A stretch of 64,000 nt of DNA, taken from positions 21,306,955-21,370,954 of the forward strand of contig NC_088305.1 of NCBI RefSeq assembly GCF_032854445.1. Direction: 5' to 3'. A program made the position numbers and the translations under genes. The notes under the pieces are model-generated. The model ran no database searches and was not told the origin of the DNA. It saw only the letters and a program-made list of their open reading frames with translations. Positions within the stretch are counted from its first letter, which is position 1. Every line of letters begins with the position of its first letter. The stretch comes from Liolophura sinensis (Eukaryota; Mollusca; Polyplacophora; Chitonida; Chitonidae). This document shows positions 22,941 through 33,720 of the stretch, in pieces.

Positions 22941-23560
22941 CAATATATATGCGTGACAGGAGATACGTTTATGCGTTTTGTGGGAGTGCTTAAAACACTC
23001 GTTAGTGGAAACATTTATCCCGATTTTCTGTCAGGATTAACACAAAGAATGGTCGTACAAAGACAAAAACTCATTAACACAAGTTAACTCCTTTAACAAG
23101 TTAAATAAAATACGTTGTGAGACATAAGCAAATACATTCTCCCGACTCTTTGAATACAGCTCCATGTATTCACTACAGACATTACATATTTTTACGATAT
23201 TATGAATATTGTGGCAGGCCACAAATTTTCAGAAATTTTCCAGAATTTATTTGAAAATTAACAAATTCATACTTCAAGTCGGCTTTGGAAAAATAGCGTA
23301 CAAAGCATAAAGAAGCTTAAGCTGGAAACACATGTAGAATTTGAAAATGTCAAAGAAAATGTTAAGAAGTTAATTACTTCAACTTAATACAAATCCAAAT
23401 AATTTCACGTTTTCTCGATATATAAGATGGCCAAAGCAGTGGTAGCAATAAAGTCTATTCAGACGGTACAATAATTAATGTCAGAGTATATACTGAAAGT
23501 ATAGTTAGCGTGTGAGTGGTATCTGGATGAAAATCCCAAACAGTCAACTGGAATTTGCCA

Positions 23561-24108
23561 TTAAACGCCGCTCAACTCGGTGTAGATCTCTCTTAACCAC
23601 GTGCCGATCTCGCCCACCTGATCGTACTGGTCATCGGGTACGGGCATCCTGTCCGCGTCGAACACGCCCATTCGCGTCCTGTGCCACTGACAAGGTAGTC
23701 CGCAATCTTCTCAGCCAACGTGACGTACTTGGTTTCCTTGGTGATACGTGCAACGAGGGGACGCCCCGTAGCCCACTTTGTGACTCAGGTAAAAGGTGTA
23801 CAGGCTGTCGTCACAGGTCAAAGCGAAGTCCAGGAATTTTTTTCGCCGTCCTCCAGGTATTTCGTGACTTTTGTGGCTAGGTAGAGTTTGGCCAGAAAGA
23901 TGACTGGAAAGCCCAACATGAAGAAGAGCTCGTCTTTCCCGTTTCGCTTCAGAAAACAGACGCCGTCGGCGGCTGGGCAGGTCGCCTTATCCGTGATCAA
24001 CTTTCCAGAGCTCGCCCACATTCGGAACACAAACTGATTCTCAAGGGTCGTTCTGCAGTTCGTAGATCTTCACAATCGCATCGCCTGCTCCGATCGCTTT
24101 GTCCATGT
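23561..24108 (-). CDS. Toroid-like protein, exon 3 with four indels
   Basis: Acceptor TTATTCCAG/AC at 24,109-24,110; the stop is TAA at 23,563-23,561. The frame is lost and regained at four places: an extra C in CCC (24,045-24,047), an off-length A7 run (23,837-23,843), an extra C in CCCC (23,757-23,760), and a missing G at a GGG in the GAATGGGCG context near 23,670. Between these points every segment reads as conserved-looking protein, for example KATCPAADGVCFLKRNGKDE and FLDFALTCDDSLYTFYLSHK. Confidence 0.6.
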
Positions 24109-27100
24109 CTGGAATAAGTCATTAATTGGGGAATGTTAATACAATGCAACAAGTGAGTTCAACAAATCCTGGGGTATAGCGCTGTGAAAGTTTGTCTTTT
24201 AATCACAGCAAGTAAATGTGCACGTGACACACACCCAGCTATGTTTCAACAGAGTTTTTTTCATCTTAAAGGTGAAGAAAACATAAAAATGACAAAGTTG
24301 AGATGAAAGAGTGCGAAAAGTTTTTTCTAAATGTGGTCTTCAATATTTTTTCCGATTTTTCCTTAAGGAGAAAAAGTCACTTGAAAATAATTTTTGTATG
24401 GTGGGTGTTGGGACCACCTTTTGGTATTTATAGTTTTTGTTTAATAATGTCGTAAATGAGGATGTAACACAGGTTTAATAATTATTTTTGCACTAGAATT
24501 TGTTCTTTTCAGCTAACAAATGTATTAAACCTAGAATTTGGGTCACATTTATATTTTTGAAATTGTTCATAGATGTTATCACAGTTTAGGTTAAATGCAT
24601 ATGTTTCGATATAAAGAACAAATTTACATTCAAATAAATTTATTAGACAAGCATCACATCCTTATTTAGAACATTATTATGCAACAACGATAAATACTAA
24701 AAGTTGGTCTCAAATACCCACCATACAAACCTATTTTCAAATACCTCTTTCTTTTGAAAAAAAAAATTCAAAATAGTATTAAAGATCATATTTGCAAAAA
24801 AGTTTTGACTCTCTTTCATCTGATTTTGGCATAATTTTTATGTTTTCTTCTCCTTTAAGATAGGATCGGCCCTTCTGCCTTCGTTGATACGGCGACCTTA
24901 TCATATTACATAAGCGGTCATCCTGTTTACGCTCGTAAGGAGTTCCAGTGAAGAGTCAGCAATTTCAAATTTGAATTGGAAGATCATGTATTGGATTGGT
25001 TAATTCTGGACGCAAAGTCAGCTTATCCAATGAAATGGAAGCTTTACTTTTTTTATCATCCTGGATTTCCAATTGTATGTATTTTTTGTTAATGAAGCTG
25101 TCATTATTTACGCTGGTGTTTTTTGACGTCATCCATCTACAGGAATTCAGCCAATCTACAAGGGAGATAATAACAATTCATGAACAATACAAAAAGTTAG
25201 AACTTTACTTATTTATTTATTTTGATTGTTGTTTTACGACGTGCTCAAGAATATTTCACTTATACGACGGCGGCCAGCATTAAAGTAGGAGGAAAACGGG
25301 CAGAGCAAGTGGGAAACAAGTTATAAGTGGGTTGCTGGCAGATCAAAATTATAACTGACTGACCACCTAATCACTTACCTTTGAAGAACAAGGCCAATAA
25401 GCCGAGATGAGAGGAAATGAGCGTGTCCACAATTTGCTCCTGGGACGACTCGTTGTATGGCTCGTTCACAATGAACGTTTTCACTTTAGGGCTCCAGAAC
25501 GTTTGCAGGAAGTCATAACTTGGTATGGAGATGTCAAACCTGCCGATTCGATGAGCAGCAGCGGTGATCCTGCCGCCCATGTAAGCCTTCGAGAAAAGAA
25601 ATAGTTCCCAGATGAAATGCTATTTAGCCTGCTTGACTGAATAATGCATTAAATATCGGTAGGAATCTTAATTCACTGGTCGACCGTTTTCATTCTGCAA
25701 ACGTTTTGTATGACTGACTGGTCAATTGATAGGCTTCAGCTTGGACAGAACGGTTGAAGATACCTAAATATTTATTTATTTATTTATTTATTTACTTGCT
25801 TGGTGTTACGCCAATCTGCAAGGGAGATAACAACAATTCATGAACAATACAAAAAAAAAATCATAACTTTATTTATTTATATTGATTGGTGTTTTACGTC
25901 GTACTAGAGAATATTTCACTTATACGACGGCGGCCAGCATTATGGGGGAGGAAACCGTGCAGAGCCCGGAGGAAACCCACGACCATCCGCAGGTTGCTGG
26001 AAGGCCTTCCCACGTACGGTACCTAAATATGGTATGACCGACGACCATTCGCGTGGTTAACTTGAAATGGACATTTCACCAGTGAAGCACGGGATGATTT
26101 GCAATCCTACTCCCAGGAATATGATTACAGGAGAAGTCAGCTTCTCATGGGAGAGATCCAAAGTTCAAATCTGAACCGTGTAAGTACTGCACCCACTATC
26201 ACTTCATCTGGCTGCTGTTTAGCGCCATACCAAGTAATGTTTCACTGACAACGGCGACCTGGAGTGGAGGAAACCGGAATGCCCGCGTCCTTTACGAGGT
26301 GCCTGAACTACCCGGAGCAGGATTGTCAGGAGCCGATCGGAATCGGAGATATATACTGCAGTCTGTTGTATTATATATGTGTGTATAATATTTGTATGCT
26401 TGAGGTTTAATGTCGTACTTAACAATTTCTCAGTCATGTGACAACGAGGATTCATTAGGTGTATATAAACTAGTATATACTGGCTTCTTTTGGCAGGGCT
26501 AGTCCATGCCGCCAAAGTACTGCCGTCACTGAAGTATCATGCCGAAGGCACCAGATATGACACCCCATACCAACCAGTCCTGTTTCCTTGCTCTAACCTC
26601 TCCGTGCTGGGCGTCAAGTTAAACAAGTACCATTTCAAGTCTTTGGTATGACCCAACCGCGGTTTGATCCCGGGTCTGCCGACTTCGAGGCGGTCGCTCA
26701 AAGCATTAGGCCACCAAAAGGTCTTCTATTATATAGATCAATGTTTTAATCAAATTACTCAAGGCCGGTAATTGATGACGTAAGACTTACTACGTAAGAC
26801 TTGCCACTTGTTAATTAAATGATGTTCGGCTTGGTTGCTCGAAAACTTTTCTTGCTTAAGCAGAAGTTATTTGCTTAGGTGAGCAATTAAACTTGTGTGC
26901 AATGTTTGACTGGAGTGTTTTCAAGAGACACTTCATAGCCAAAAAAAGAAAAAAAAAATACCGACTTCAACAAGTGAACTAATGAAGCTTTGAAAACCTG
27001 CCTGAAACTCTTTCAGTAGTCCGTTCTCCGTCCTCTTCTCCCGCCCTGTCTTGTCAGGGTAGCTGAGGAAGTCGCCGTTGTTCTGACCGAAACGCCGTTG

Positions 27101-27289
27101 TATGTACTCGAGCAGCCTCGTTGCAACGTCTACCCGACCTGCCAGAAGCAGTAGTGTCGGGGCTTTGTAAATGGCTCCCAAATCGCCCACAGTCCCCTTG
27201 CCTTTGAACTCTCCGTCCTCCGCGATGTTACGTACAAAGAAGTCCATCGCCCTGTTGCTGGCATCCATGTATCGTTGGTACTTCGCCAT
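23561..27289 (-). CDS. Alpha/alpha-toroid (terpenoid-cyclase-fold-like) protein, three exons, last exon frameshifted
   Basis: Exons 27,289-27,002, 25,586-25,379 and 24,108-23,561 (reading on the minus strand) give about 347 residues. Visible blocks are YKAP at 41-44, a GDF motif near 73, AYMGGRITAAAHRIGRFDIS opening exon 2, SSHLGLLALFF at its end, and VGEIGTWLREIYTEL at the C-terminus. The order (repeated amphipathic helices, GRFD block, final GEI-WLREI) resembles uncharacterised bacterial and animal proteins with an alpha/alpha-toroid fold. That assignment is from memory and no catalytic motif is evident. Intron 1 appears to use a GC donor. Exon 3 needs four single-site frame corrections, each in a homopolymer, so the gene is either newly broken or intact with sequencing errors. 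The start is the ATG at 27,289 (A at -3, G at +4). Confidence 0.6.
24270..24854. mobile_element. 585 bp foldback MITE flanked by TTAA
   Basis: Two long imperfect inverted arms (about 24,270-24,475 and 24,640-24,854) begin AAGGWGAAGAAAACATAAAA. They keep matching over some 200 bp, for example TGTATGGTGGGTGTTGGGAC on the left against TGTATGGTGGGTATTTGAGA on the right. TTAA is present at both outer edges (24,266-24,269 and 24,855-24,858), consistent with TTAA target duplication as in Kolobok or piggyBac superfamilies. No coding capacity. It sits in intron 2 of the toroid-like gene. Confidence 0.8.
25205..25340 (-). repeat. SINE family A copy, with duplicated flank
   Basis: TTATTTATTTATTTTGATTG then ACGACGGCGGCCAGCATT. 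The 60 bp to its left (CCAATCTACAAGGGAGATAA then TAACAATTCATGAACAATAC) recurs beside the copy at 25.87 kb. Confidence 0.85.
25379..25586 (-). CDS. Toroid-like protein, exon 2
   Basis: Acceptor TTTCTTTTCTCGAAG and donor AAAG/GTAAGT. 208 bp, entering in phase 0 and leaving in phase 1. The junction with exon 3 rebuilds FFKDMDKAIGAGDAIVKIYE, so the boundary is well supported. Confidence 0.7.
25868..26020 (-). repeat. SINE family A copy
   Basis: TTTATTTATATTGATTGGTG to AAGGCCTTCCCACGTACGGT, with ACGGCGGCCAGCATTATGGG inside. It is preceded at about 25,760-25,800 by a (ATTT)n tract and by the duplicated flank described for the 25.2 kb copy. Confidence 0.9.
26395..26735 (-). repeat. SINE family B copy
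   Basis: On the minus strand the head reads GGTGGCCTAATGCTTTGAGC, then CCGGGATCAAACCGCGG. The 3' end reads CATGACTGAGAAATTGTTAA followed by GTACGACATTAAACCTCAAG. It lies within intron 1 of the toroid-like gene. Confidence 0.7.
27002..27289 (-). CDS. Toroid-like protein, exon 1
   Basis: 96 codons beginning MAKYQRYMDASNRAMDFFVR and ending NGLLKEFQ. Phase-consistent joining to exon 2 requires the donor CAG/GCAGGT (27,002/27,001), a GC donor. The nearby GT (CAG/GTTTTC, two bases after it in phase terms) would shift the frame. A 5' UTR exon upstream is possible, since a CAG lies 16 bases before the ATG. Confidence 0.65.
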
Positions 27290-27325
27290 AATGACAATTG
27301 AGTTTCTGGATGACGTTGATTCTTG

Positions 27326-27346
27326 TTGTTGTTGTTGTTGTTGTTA
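27326..27346. repeat. (TTG)n microsatellite
   Basis: Seven consecutive TTG units just upstream (on the minus strand) of the toroid-like gene start. Confidence 0.85.
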
Positions 27347-27559
27347 TATAGGCCTACAGATTCGCGGCAAGGCGTCAGCACACAGGTGGTATACCTTCTG
27401 CGTTCAGCTATATCAAAAGAAAAGGGTGACACAACTGGATAACAAGAGTTATATTAGTATTCATTTATCTTGTGTTTTAAACTTTGATACGAATTCAGCG
27501 CGATAAAAGCTGATAGTGGGATTACACGTATGTCTGGAGATACTGGCGGAGTGTCTATG

Positions 27560-27712
27560 GAAGGCCGATAGGGTCATCATCGCAGACGGATATAGCCTAC
27601 GGTCATCATCGCAGACGGATATACGGATATACGGTCATCATCGCAGACGGATATACGGTCAATCTTCGCAGACGGATAGAGCGATCATCGCAGACGGATA
27701 GAGTGATCACTA
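27560..27712. repeat. ~24 bp minisatellite, five to six copies
   Basis: Units of GGTCATCATCGCAGACGGAT(AT) with insertions of ATACGG. The last two units are changed to GAGCGATCATCGCAGACGGA. Confidence 0.85.
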
Positions 27713-27867
27713 CACAAAATCGTCTGGCTTTGGTGCAAAGCGATGCAATGCCAGGAGGGATCATGACATTGTCGTTTTGTCAAAAGATCAAGCCAATTTA
27801 CCGAAACGGAATATAATTCCATTCAATAAAAGCAGACTACTCAATATTTGCAACTGCATTGTTAAAT

Positions 27868-28110
27868 AATTTACTTATTAATTATATTGGTGTTTTACTT
27901 ATATTATTTCACGTATATATATACACCACCGACCAGCTGGCGACCATTAATGTGGGTGGAAACCAGATAGAGACCAGGACCAGGGGAAACAAACAATCAT
28001 CCGCAAGTTGTCGACGTACGACCCGGAGAAGAACTGAGTATGAACTCACAAAGCCCCTATTGGTGGTAATATTATATTATTTTGCTGCGCTAGCAACCTA
28101 ACCACTGAAA
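27868..28110 (-). repeat. SINE family A, diverged full-length copy
   Basis: Order of the family is kept (TATTGGTGTTTTAC, CCGACCAGCTGGCGACCATT, TCATCCGCAAGTTG, TATGAACTCACAAAGC, CTAGCAACCTAACCACTGAA), with many changes. Confidence 0.6.
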
Positions 28111-28228
28111 GATGAAATAAACCTGGCTGAAGTATCATACATCGCATGCACCATATCCACTCAGATGAGTCGAGAACTTCTGGAGAAAAGAGAAAAAATT
28201 AACATCTTTACAGGCAAACCATTTAAAC

Positions 28229-28239
28229 GTTCATTGACA

Positions 28240-28309
<70 letters not shown>

Positions 28310-28341
28310 TGTCAATGAATATATATATATCAATGAACGAA
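28229..28341. repeat. (TA)n tract inside an inverted repeat
   Basis: TCATTGACAAGATATA at about 28,231 pairs with TATATCTTGTCAATGA at about 28,303. The core is an uninterrupted TA tract of about 65 bp, followed by a second short TA tract and another TCAATGAACG. The whole block can extrude as a cruciform. Confidence 0.85.
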
Positions 28342-28619
28342 AAGCATGCAGCCGTTTCACAAACAAGCTTCAAAAGGGTAAATCGTGAAGTTAGAAAGCG
28401 ATACTTTCAAGCCACGCTAGATACGAAGTCACGGTGTATCATTATACGCACCATAATATTTCTTTCCATCATCGTACTACGATCACGCGATACTTCGATG
28501 GTGGCGTTTGCCGGCCTCTGTACCTGTCCAATGATCCAGAGCAGGACAACACACGATTCATATCGTTACCGGTATTAGGTCAGGCTAACCTTGATGAGCA
28601 AGATCACATAATGTGTCAA

Positions 28620-29995
28620 GGATAACCAGTCCAAACCTTCAAAGCTTTGGAATCTTAAATTTAGTAACTGTTTAACACTCTCCTTTTGGGAACAACTGCT
28701 CTGGAGTTCCAGCGTTCAGTTGGTTCTTGGATATCTCCGATTCTGTAAATCATCGGTCAGTGCTTGAGGCTTTGCGATACTTTCAATATTGTCTACTTTC
28801 AGACATTCACAAGGAAATCCGCCTGCATGATCTTTACAGGGAGTACTATTCTTTTGTGAAGAGTTCAAATGCAAACTTCAAATTTCAAATGCATCCCATA
28901 TATAATAACCATAACGGGGACACGATGACTGGTTTTATTTGACTTTTAGACTGTACGTGATGAAAGACGCAAAACGTTTCAAAGTTTCAAAACAAAACAC
29001 AAACAACGTAGTTATCAGTGTAACTTGAAAGGCCTGAAGGGTTGTGTCCATAAATAATATTACATTGCAGTAACAAAATCTGCTCCAGCAGCAATGATCA
29101 ATACCCTGTTAAATTAACAAATAGGTTTTTAGGGTTTTCTTAAGTTATAACGTATCATCTACTGACTTCCACACTCATGATATCAGTGGCCTATCTCGTC
29201 ATTCTTTACTCGATCAGCCACTGATAAATATAGCACGACTCTCGCTTAACAAAGCTTCGTGACCCAGCTATCAGAGAGCACAAAGCTTAGTGACCCAGTT
29301 ATCAGAGAGCACAAAGCTTCGTGACCTAGTTATCAGAGAGCCAGTCAAATGGCTGAATGCCTGGGATACATTCATTTATATAATTTAACAGCTGACATGT
29401 ACATGGCTTCAAAGTATAAAACAATTCTTATCAATCATAAAATTTAAGTATCGTGCAGCATGGCAGTATAATACAACTGTAATGGAATACACGTTGATGT
29501 ATATACCACTGAGATATATGGTCTACCCGCTATCTTGCATGGAGGTGTACATATATGGACGGACTTTCGTATAACCAACAGTCATCCAAAATGGACGTTC
29601 CGAGTCAATAATTGTAATGCCAACTTCCAAATCGACGTTTAACACAAACCACCAAAAAACTAACAAAGCATATAAACGGTTTTCATTGGTGTTGGAAAAG
29701 TGAAAAGAAAGAAGAGTAAAAGATTTCTCTATCATCATCTTGGGACATTGTAGCGAACAATCCAAACCTGATTCTATCTTCCAAAACTTTCTACTTGATA
29801 AACAAGGTTCTTATTAGACTACACAAAGTGTGAAATTATTCTTTCTGTCCAATTTATGTTAACAAGTGCATCAAGTGCTGTTGTGACAGTATAACGCTAA
29901 TGTAAGCTTCCTCCCCGCATCGGTATACGTGATTATTCAACTTGGATCGTTCATCTATTGTAAGAATCAACCGAATTTCATCTAGTTTGGGAAAT
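28620..29995. other. Mostly non-coding, one short tandem repeat
   Basis: Three 31 bp head-to-tail units (ACAAAGCTTCGTGACCCAGC...) occupy 29,249-29,341. The rest holds only short unsupported ORFs. Confidence 0.5.
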
Positions 29996-29999
29996 TTGA

Positions 30000-30560
30000 G
30001 ACCTGCGAGATGTGGTCGATTTATGCAGATCTCCTGTTGCCTTCAAGGTATATGATTCGAAACTGAAAGTATAACCCGATGGTAGCCCGACAGTATAACC
30101 CGACAGCTACTTCTTTCAATAGTTATTACCGTAAAAGCCAGGGAAAACATATATTCAAGAGTTGTCAGCGACACTGTTCTCTCTGGGCCTTTTATCTCAA
30201 GCTCATCAAGGAGTTCTTGTGAACTAAAGGAATTTGTGCCCCCTGCATCAAGCAAGACGTGTGTCTTGGTCTCTGCCTCGCCATATTTAGAGCTAACATA
30301 TATTTATACAATTGACAACGCAACTCTTGGACGTTTGCTACATGCAGTGCGGACATCTGAAGCTTTGAGTTTTCATTGATTTGTATTTCCTGTTTCGGGT
30401 ACGAGTACATGTTCTTACTTCTTTGACGGAAATTTGTACACTCTTGCTGGAAAGTGAAGACGTGTGAAATGATTTCGTGTGAGACCTTAGATGTTGCACA
30501 TACTTTTCTCCTTGCACTGCTGAGATATAAGGTTACTCTTAACATAGTCATTTGCCCCTG
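30000..30560 (-). pseudogene. Decayed BEL/Pao-like retroelement fragment (aspartic protease region)
   Basis: On the minus strand, KTHVLLDAGGTNSFSSQELL followed by DELEIKGPERTVSLTTLE resembles the aspartic-protease region (DUF1758/peptidase A17 type) of BEL/Pao LTR retrotransposons, where LLD-GS-S-F precedes a helix and an LTTL strand. The frame continues upstream for a short distance and breaks. No reverse transcriptase, integrase or LTRs were found nearby, so this is an isolated dead remnant. Confidence 0.5.
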
Positions 30561-31124
30561 AAAAATTCAAATCTTTATGCAGGCTTCATTTCTTCGAAGC
30601 CGTGGCAAAAAAGGTGCATGTTCACTTGTACATGACTTGAAAGCATTATCTGTAGTGTCCTGATTAGGTACAACTGCAGTCATGGTGTCCTTGTCAGAAG
30701 TATAGGTTTGGCCATTATAACTGGTTTCACATCTCGTGCAGTTATAGATTTGACATTAAGCACCTTGTTAGGCCTATCTCTGGTGCTGTTTACATCAACC
30801 ACTGGGTCACTAACTTCTTCGGCACATCTCTACATATATACAGAGGGTCGTACAGAGAAAAATGTATGAAATTGCAGGAGCTTTCCAGGAACAAAACTGC
30901 CATTTTCAAGCGAAGAAATCATGCAGTTTTTGAATAGAGGCTTAAATACTGTTTATTCAATACTGCAGTTTTCTTTGAAATATAAATTTTCTGCTTTTTG
31001 TTTCTGTATAGACTTCTTGCCCAATTTGACAGGCAGTCACATTACATTCGGTTACCGGTTTCTTCAAAGTGGTTCTCTTATAGTAGACAGTATAGTAGAC
31101 CTGTATAAGATCTTTTCTCTAAAA

Positions 31125-31190
31125 ATTCGTCGCCACATGACTGAAAAATTGTTAATTACGACGTTAAACCCCAAGCACTCACTCACTCTT
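31125..31190 (+). repeat. SINE family B, 3' end only
   Basis: CGTCGCCACATGACTGAAAA then ATTGTTAATTACGACGTTAA ACCCCAAGCACTCACTCACTC. Confidence 0.8.
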
Positions 31191-32041
31191 TACTCTAACG
31201 GATCACCCCCCCCCCCCCCCCCGAAACACACACACACCATCAGCAAACTTCTTAATTCTGTTCTTTATGGAATTTGTTGTATTTCTGCAGATTTGACACC
31301 TATTAGGCTTTAAACCTTCGTGATACGACTCGATTTTATCACTGACTAGCCAAGCATGTATAATATACGGGACAACCACACACAGCGCACTCGATGATGC
31401 CCCTTTCACATGGATTAACTATGCTGTAACCCCGTTTTGATTAAACTGAGTATGTAAAATTGCATGCTACGAGGGTAATGAATGGATGGCAAGACACCGT
31501 CTTTGTCCGATACATAGTGACCTAGTTTATCGTTAAGAGCCAAAGTAACATGGGTGGGTATTGACCGATTAGGTAACGGAAATTGAGCTATGAATAATGG
31601 TGTGACGACCAATCTTCTGAGTTTTGAATGCTATCTTTGGGATATTCTATGGTAATGGCATGTTTTGGTGTAGCCGACTTAACTCGCAGGAAATTGCTAT
31701 ACATTTGTGATATTTGTGTATTATTTGGGGGGAGGGATCCTACACTTCACCTTTAGAATAAAATATAATGCACCCCCACAATCTTTATTTTCCATTTTTT
31801 CTGAATATTTTATGCAGGTGTGTTAGTCCAAACTGCATGTCCCTCATAACCTGTGCCCGGTTGTGGTACAAGTATAACACTGGTAATTTTATTTTTTGCG
31901 TTGCGTTTTATATTTCTTTTTTAAAATAATGTTATGGAAACCGGTATGTGTTGCTTGTAAAAAGATAATAATGCATATTCGTTTTAATACATTGATTAAA
32001 TTTAAACGTTTGAACCAACAATATGTTGTCTCCATATTTCG

Positions 32042-32454
32042 GTCATCTACGTCATGACAGAACCCCCCTGGTGGGAGGACAGTGTGACCAAGTGATTGGA
32101 AAAGCCCGTAGAAATTCCAATTTTTAACTTCAAAGAAGACGGTGTAATTTACAATCTTAATTTGTCACGATTTTCCCAGGTTTAAGTGGAGATGCAGGTT
32201 AATACAGTTATTTTCGTCATCTACGAACGTCTCCGCTACCACACAAAATAAGTCTTTTGGAATTTTACCTTATGGAATCCATAGTATTTGAAGGTTATAC
32301 AGCCAGTGATCTAACAAGGCAGATATTATGTGCTTTAGATTTAGCAACATGAGCTGATATTATTGCCATCTACGTCACGGTCATCTACGTTTCGATTTTA
32401 TGTGATGTAGATGACATTTAGCGTGACGCAGATGACATATCGTTACGTAGATGA
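32042..32454. repeat. Array of seven GTCATCTACG motifs, four forward then three reverse
   Basis: Forward copies at about 32,042, 32,216, 32,365 (GCCATCTACGTCA) and 32,380. Reverse copies at about 32,405 (ATGTAGATGAC), 32,424 (GCAGATGAC) and 32,444 (ACGTAGATGAC). Spacing is irregular. The array ends 75 bp before the decayed ORF that starts at 32,528. Confidence 0.8.
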
Positions 32455-32527
32455 CACATGAACAGATTCGCATAGTATTTACGCTTTATGTATCGTACTG
32501 TATGAATGCAATATACTTTAATGTAAT

Positions 32528-33720
32528 ATGAAAACATCATCACTGTCTTACATTGAACTCATTACCCCATCACGTGTTCCAGGAATGACTTTATCAGCTG
32601 CAGAAGGAGCCAGACGATACAGGGAAAAGAAGAAGCTTACCCAACAGTCAAGGAAGGAGTTTTTAAGAAAGGAGAGGGAAAAGCAAAAATCCCGTTATGT
32701 GACAATCCATGATACACCCGTGAGAGAACAAAGGAAAATAAAGAGGCAATGGAAAAAAGAATCAGAAGGCCTGCAGATCTTCAAGAAAAGTCGAAGTGGA
32801 CTTCTAGGAAGGTCTACACTCGATAGGATAAAATGGAGCCATGGCCATCCCTCTACCACAGCCGTGCTGAAATAGGCCTACTACATGGAGACGTCGAAAA
32901 ACAAGTGGAGCAAACCGAAAGATCCGTTGTTTGGTAGAAAAATTGGAAAGAGAAAACCCAAAAATCCCCGTGTTACAAGACGAACCTTTAAAGAGAAAAG
33001 ATTAAAAATCAGACAGAAAGAGACTCACCAAAAAGCAAGGCAGAAATAATGCTCAGAAATCCAGGTAAATCGAATGTCTGGGGAACTTCGAAGGGCACTG
33101 ATATTCCATAACGCATTGATAGCCCAACTAAAACAGAAATACGTATCAAGTAATCAGAAACGAGAACATTCTTAAGAAATATAGCGTGTTGGAATGTGCC
33201 CGTCGAGTTTTGTCCTGTACCACGAAGAACAGAAACCTCGGCGAAACCCTATAAACTATACCATCGAAATGCAAGAAGTGATACACTTGTATGAAAGAGA
33301 TGACAACAATTGCATAATGCCTGGAAAGAAAGATACCAGAATACAAGAATAACAACCAAGAGTAACAAAGAATACTATCTGATTTCATGAAGGTATTGCA
33401 TGCAAAATGTTGTTACTAGAATCCACTAATAAGGATCAGCTACGCTCTGTTCTGCTCCCTCCGTCCGTTCTGGGTGACTTCTAAAATAACTGACCGCAAT
33501 ACCTGCTTATGTAAGAGACATGTTAATAGCAAACAAGCTGCAATCGGAAGGCATTTTGGACACAAACATTCTGACTGATAAATATCGACAACTTATTTTG
33601 TGATGAAACCCGCCAGGATTGCATTTATGGAACTAGCAACTTATGTTCCGATAAACCACTTCCTCGATTGGATGCTAAAATAGTGAACAAGGAGGTTACA
33701 TTTAACCAATGGGTTAAAAA
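32528..33720 (+). pseudogene. Decayed member of a dispersed, uncharacterised animal ORF family
   Basis: The first 115 codons are open and very basic. SAAEGARRYREKKKLTQQSR is followed by a K/R/E-rich helix. The frame then breaks repeatedly, yet further blocks survive downstream in shifted frames: VIHLYERDDNNCIMPGKKDT near 33,270-33,330 and CIYGTSNLCSDKPLPRLDAK then a TFNQWVKKQED-like block near 33,620-33,730. The order (RRYREK basic region, YxRDD-x-PGKKDT, CxYGxC) recalls a family of uncharacterised proteins found in many copies in fish and invertebrate genomes. Multi-copy spread suggests a link to a mobile element. No transposase motif is visible here and the function is unknown. Confidence 0.5.

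Noticed and set aside
23512-23880. 122-codon forward ORF rich in arginine
   Set aside because: Shadow of the minus-strand exon 3 of the toroid-like gene.
28165-28578. 137-codon ORF with a long YIYIYI stretch
   Set aside because: The repetitive part is the TA microsatellite. The flanks show no coding features.
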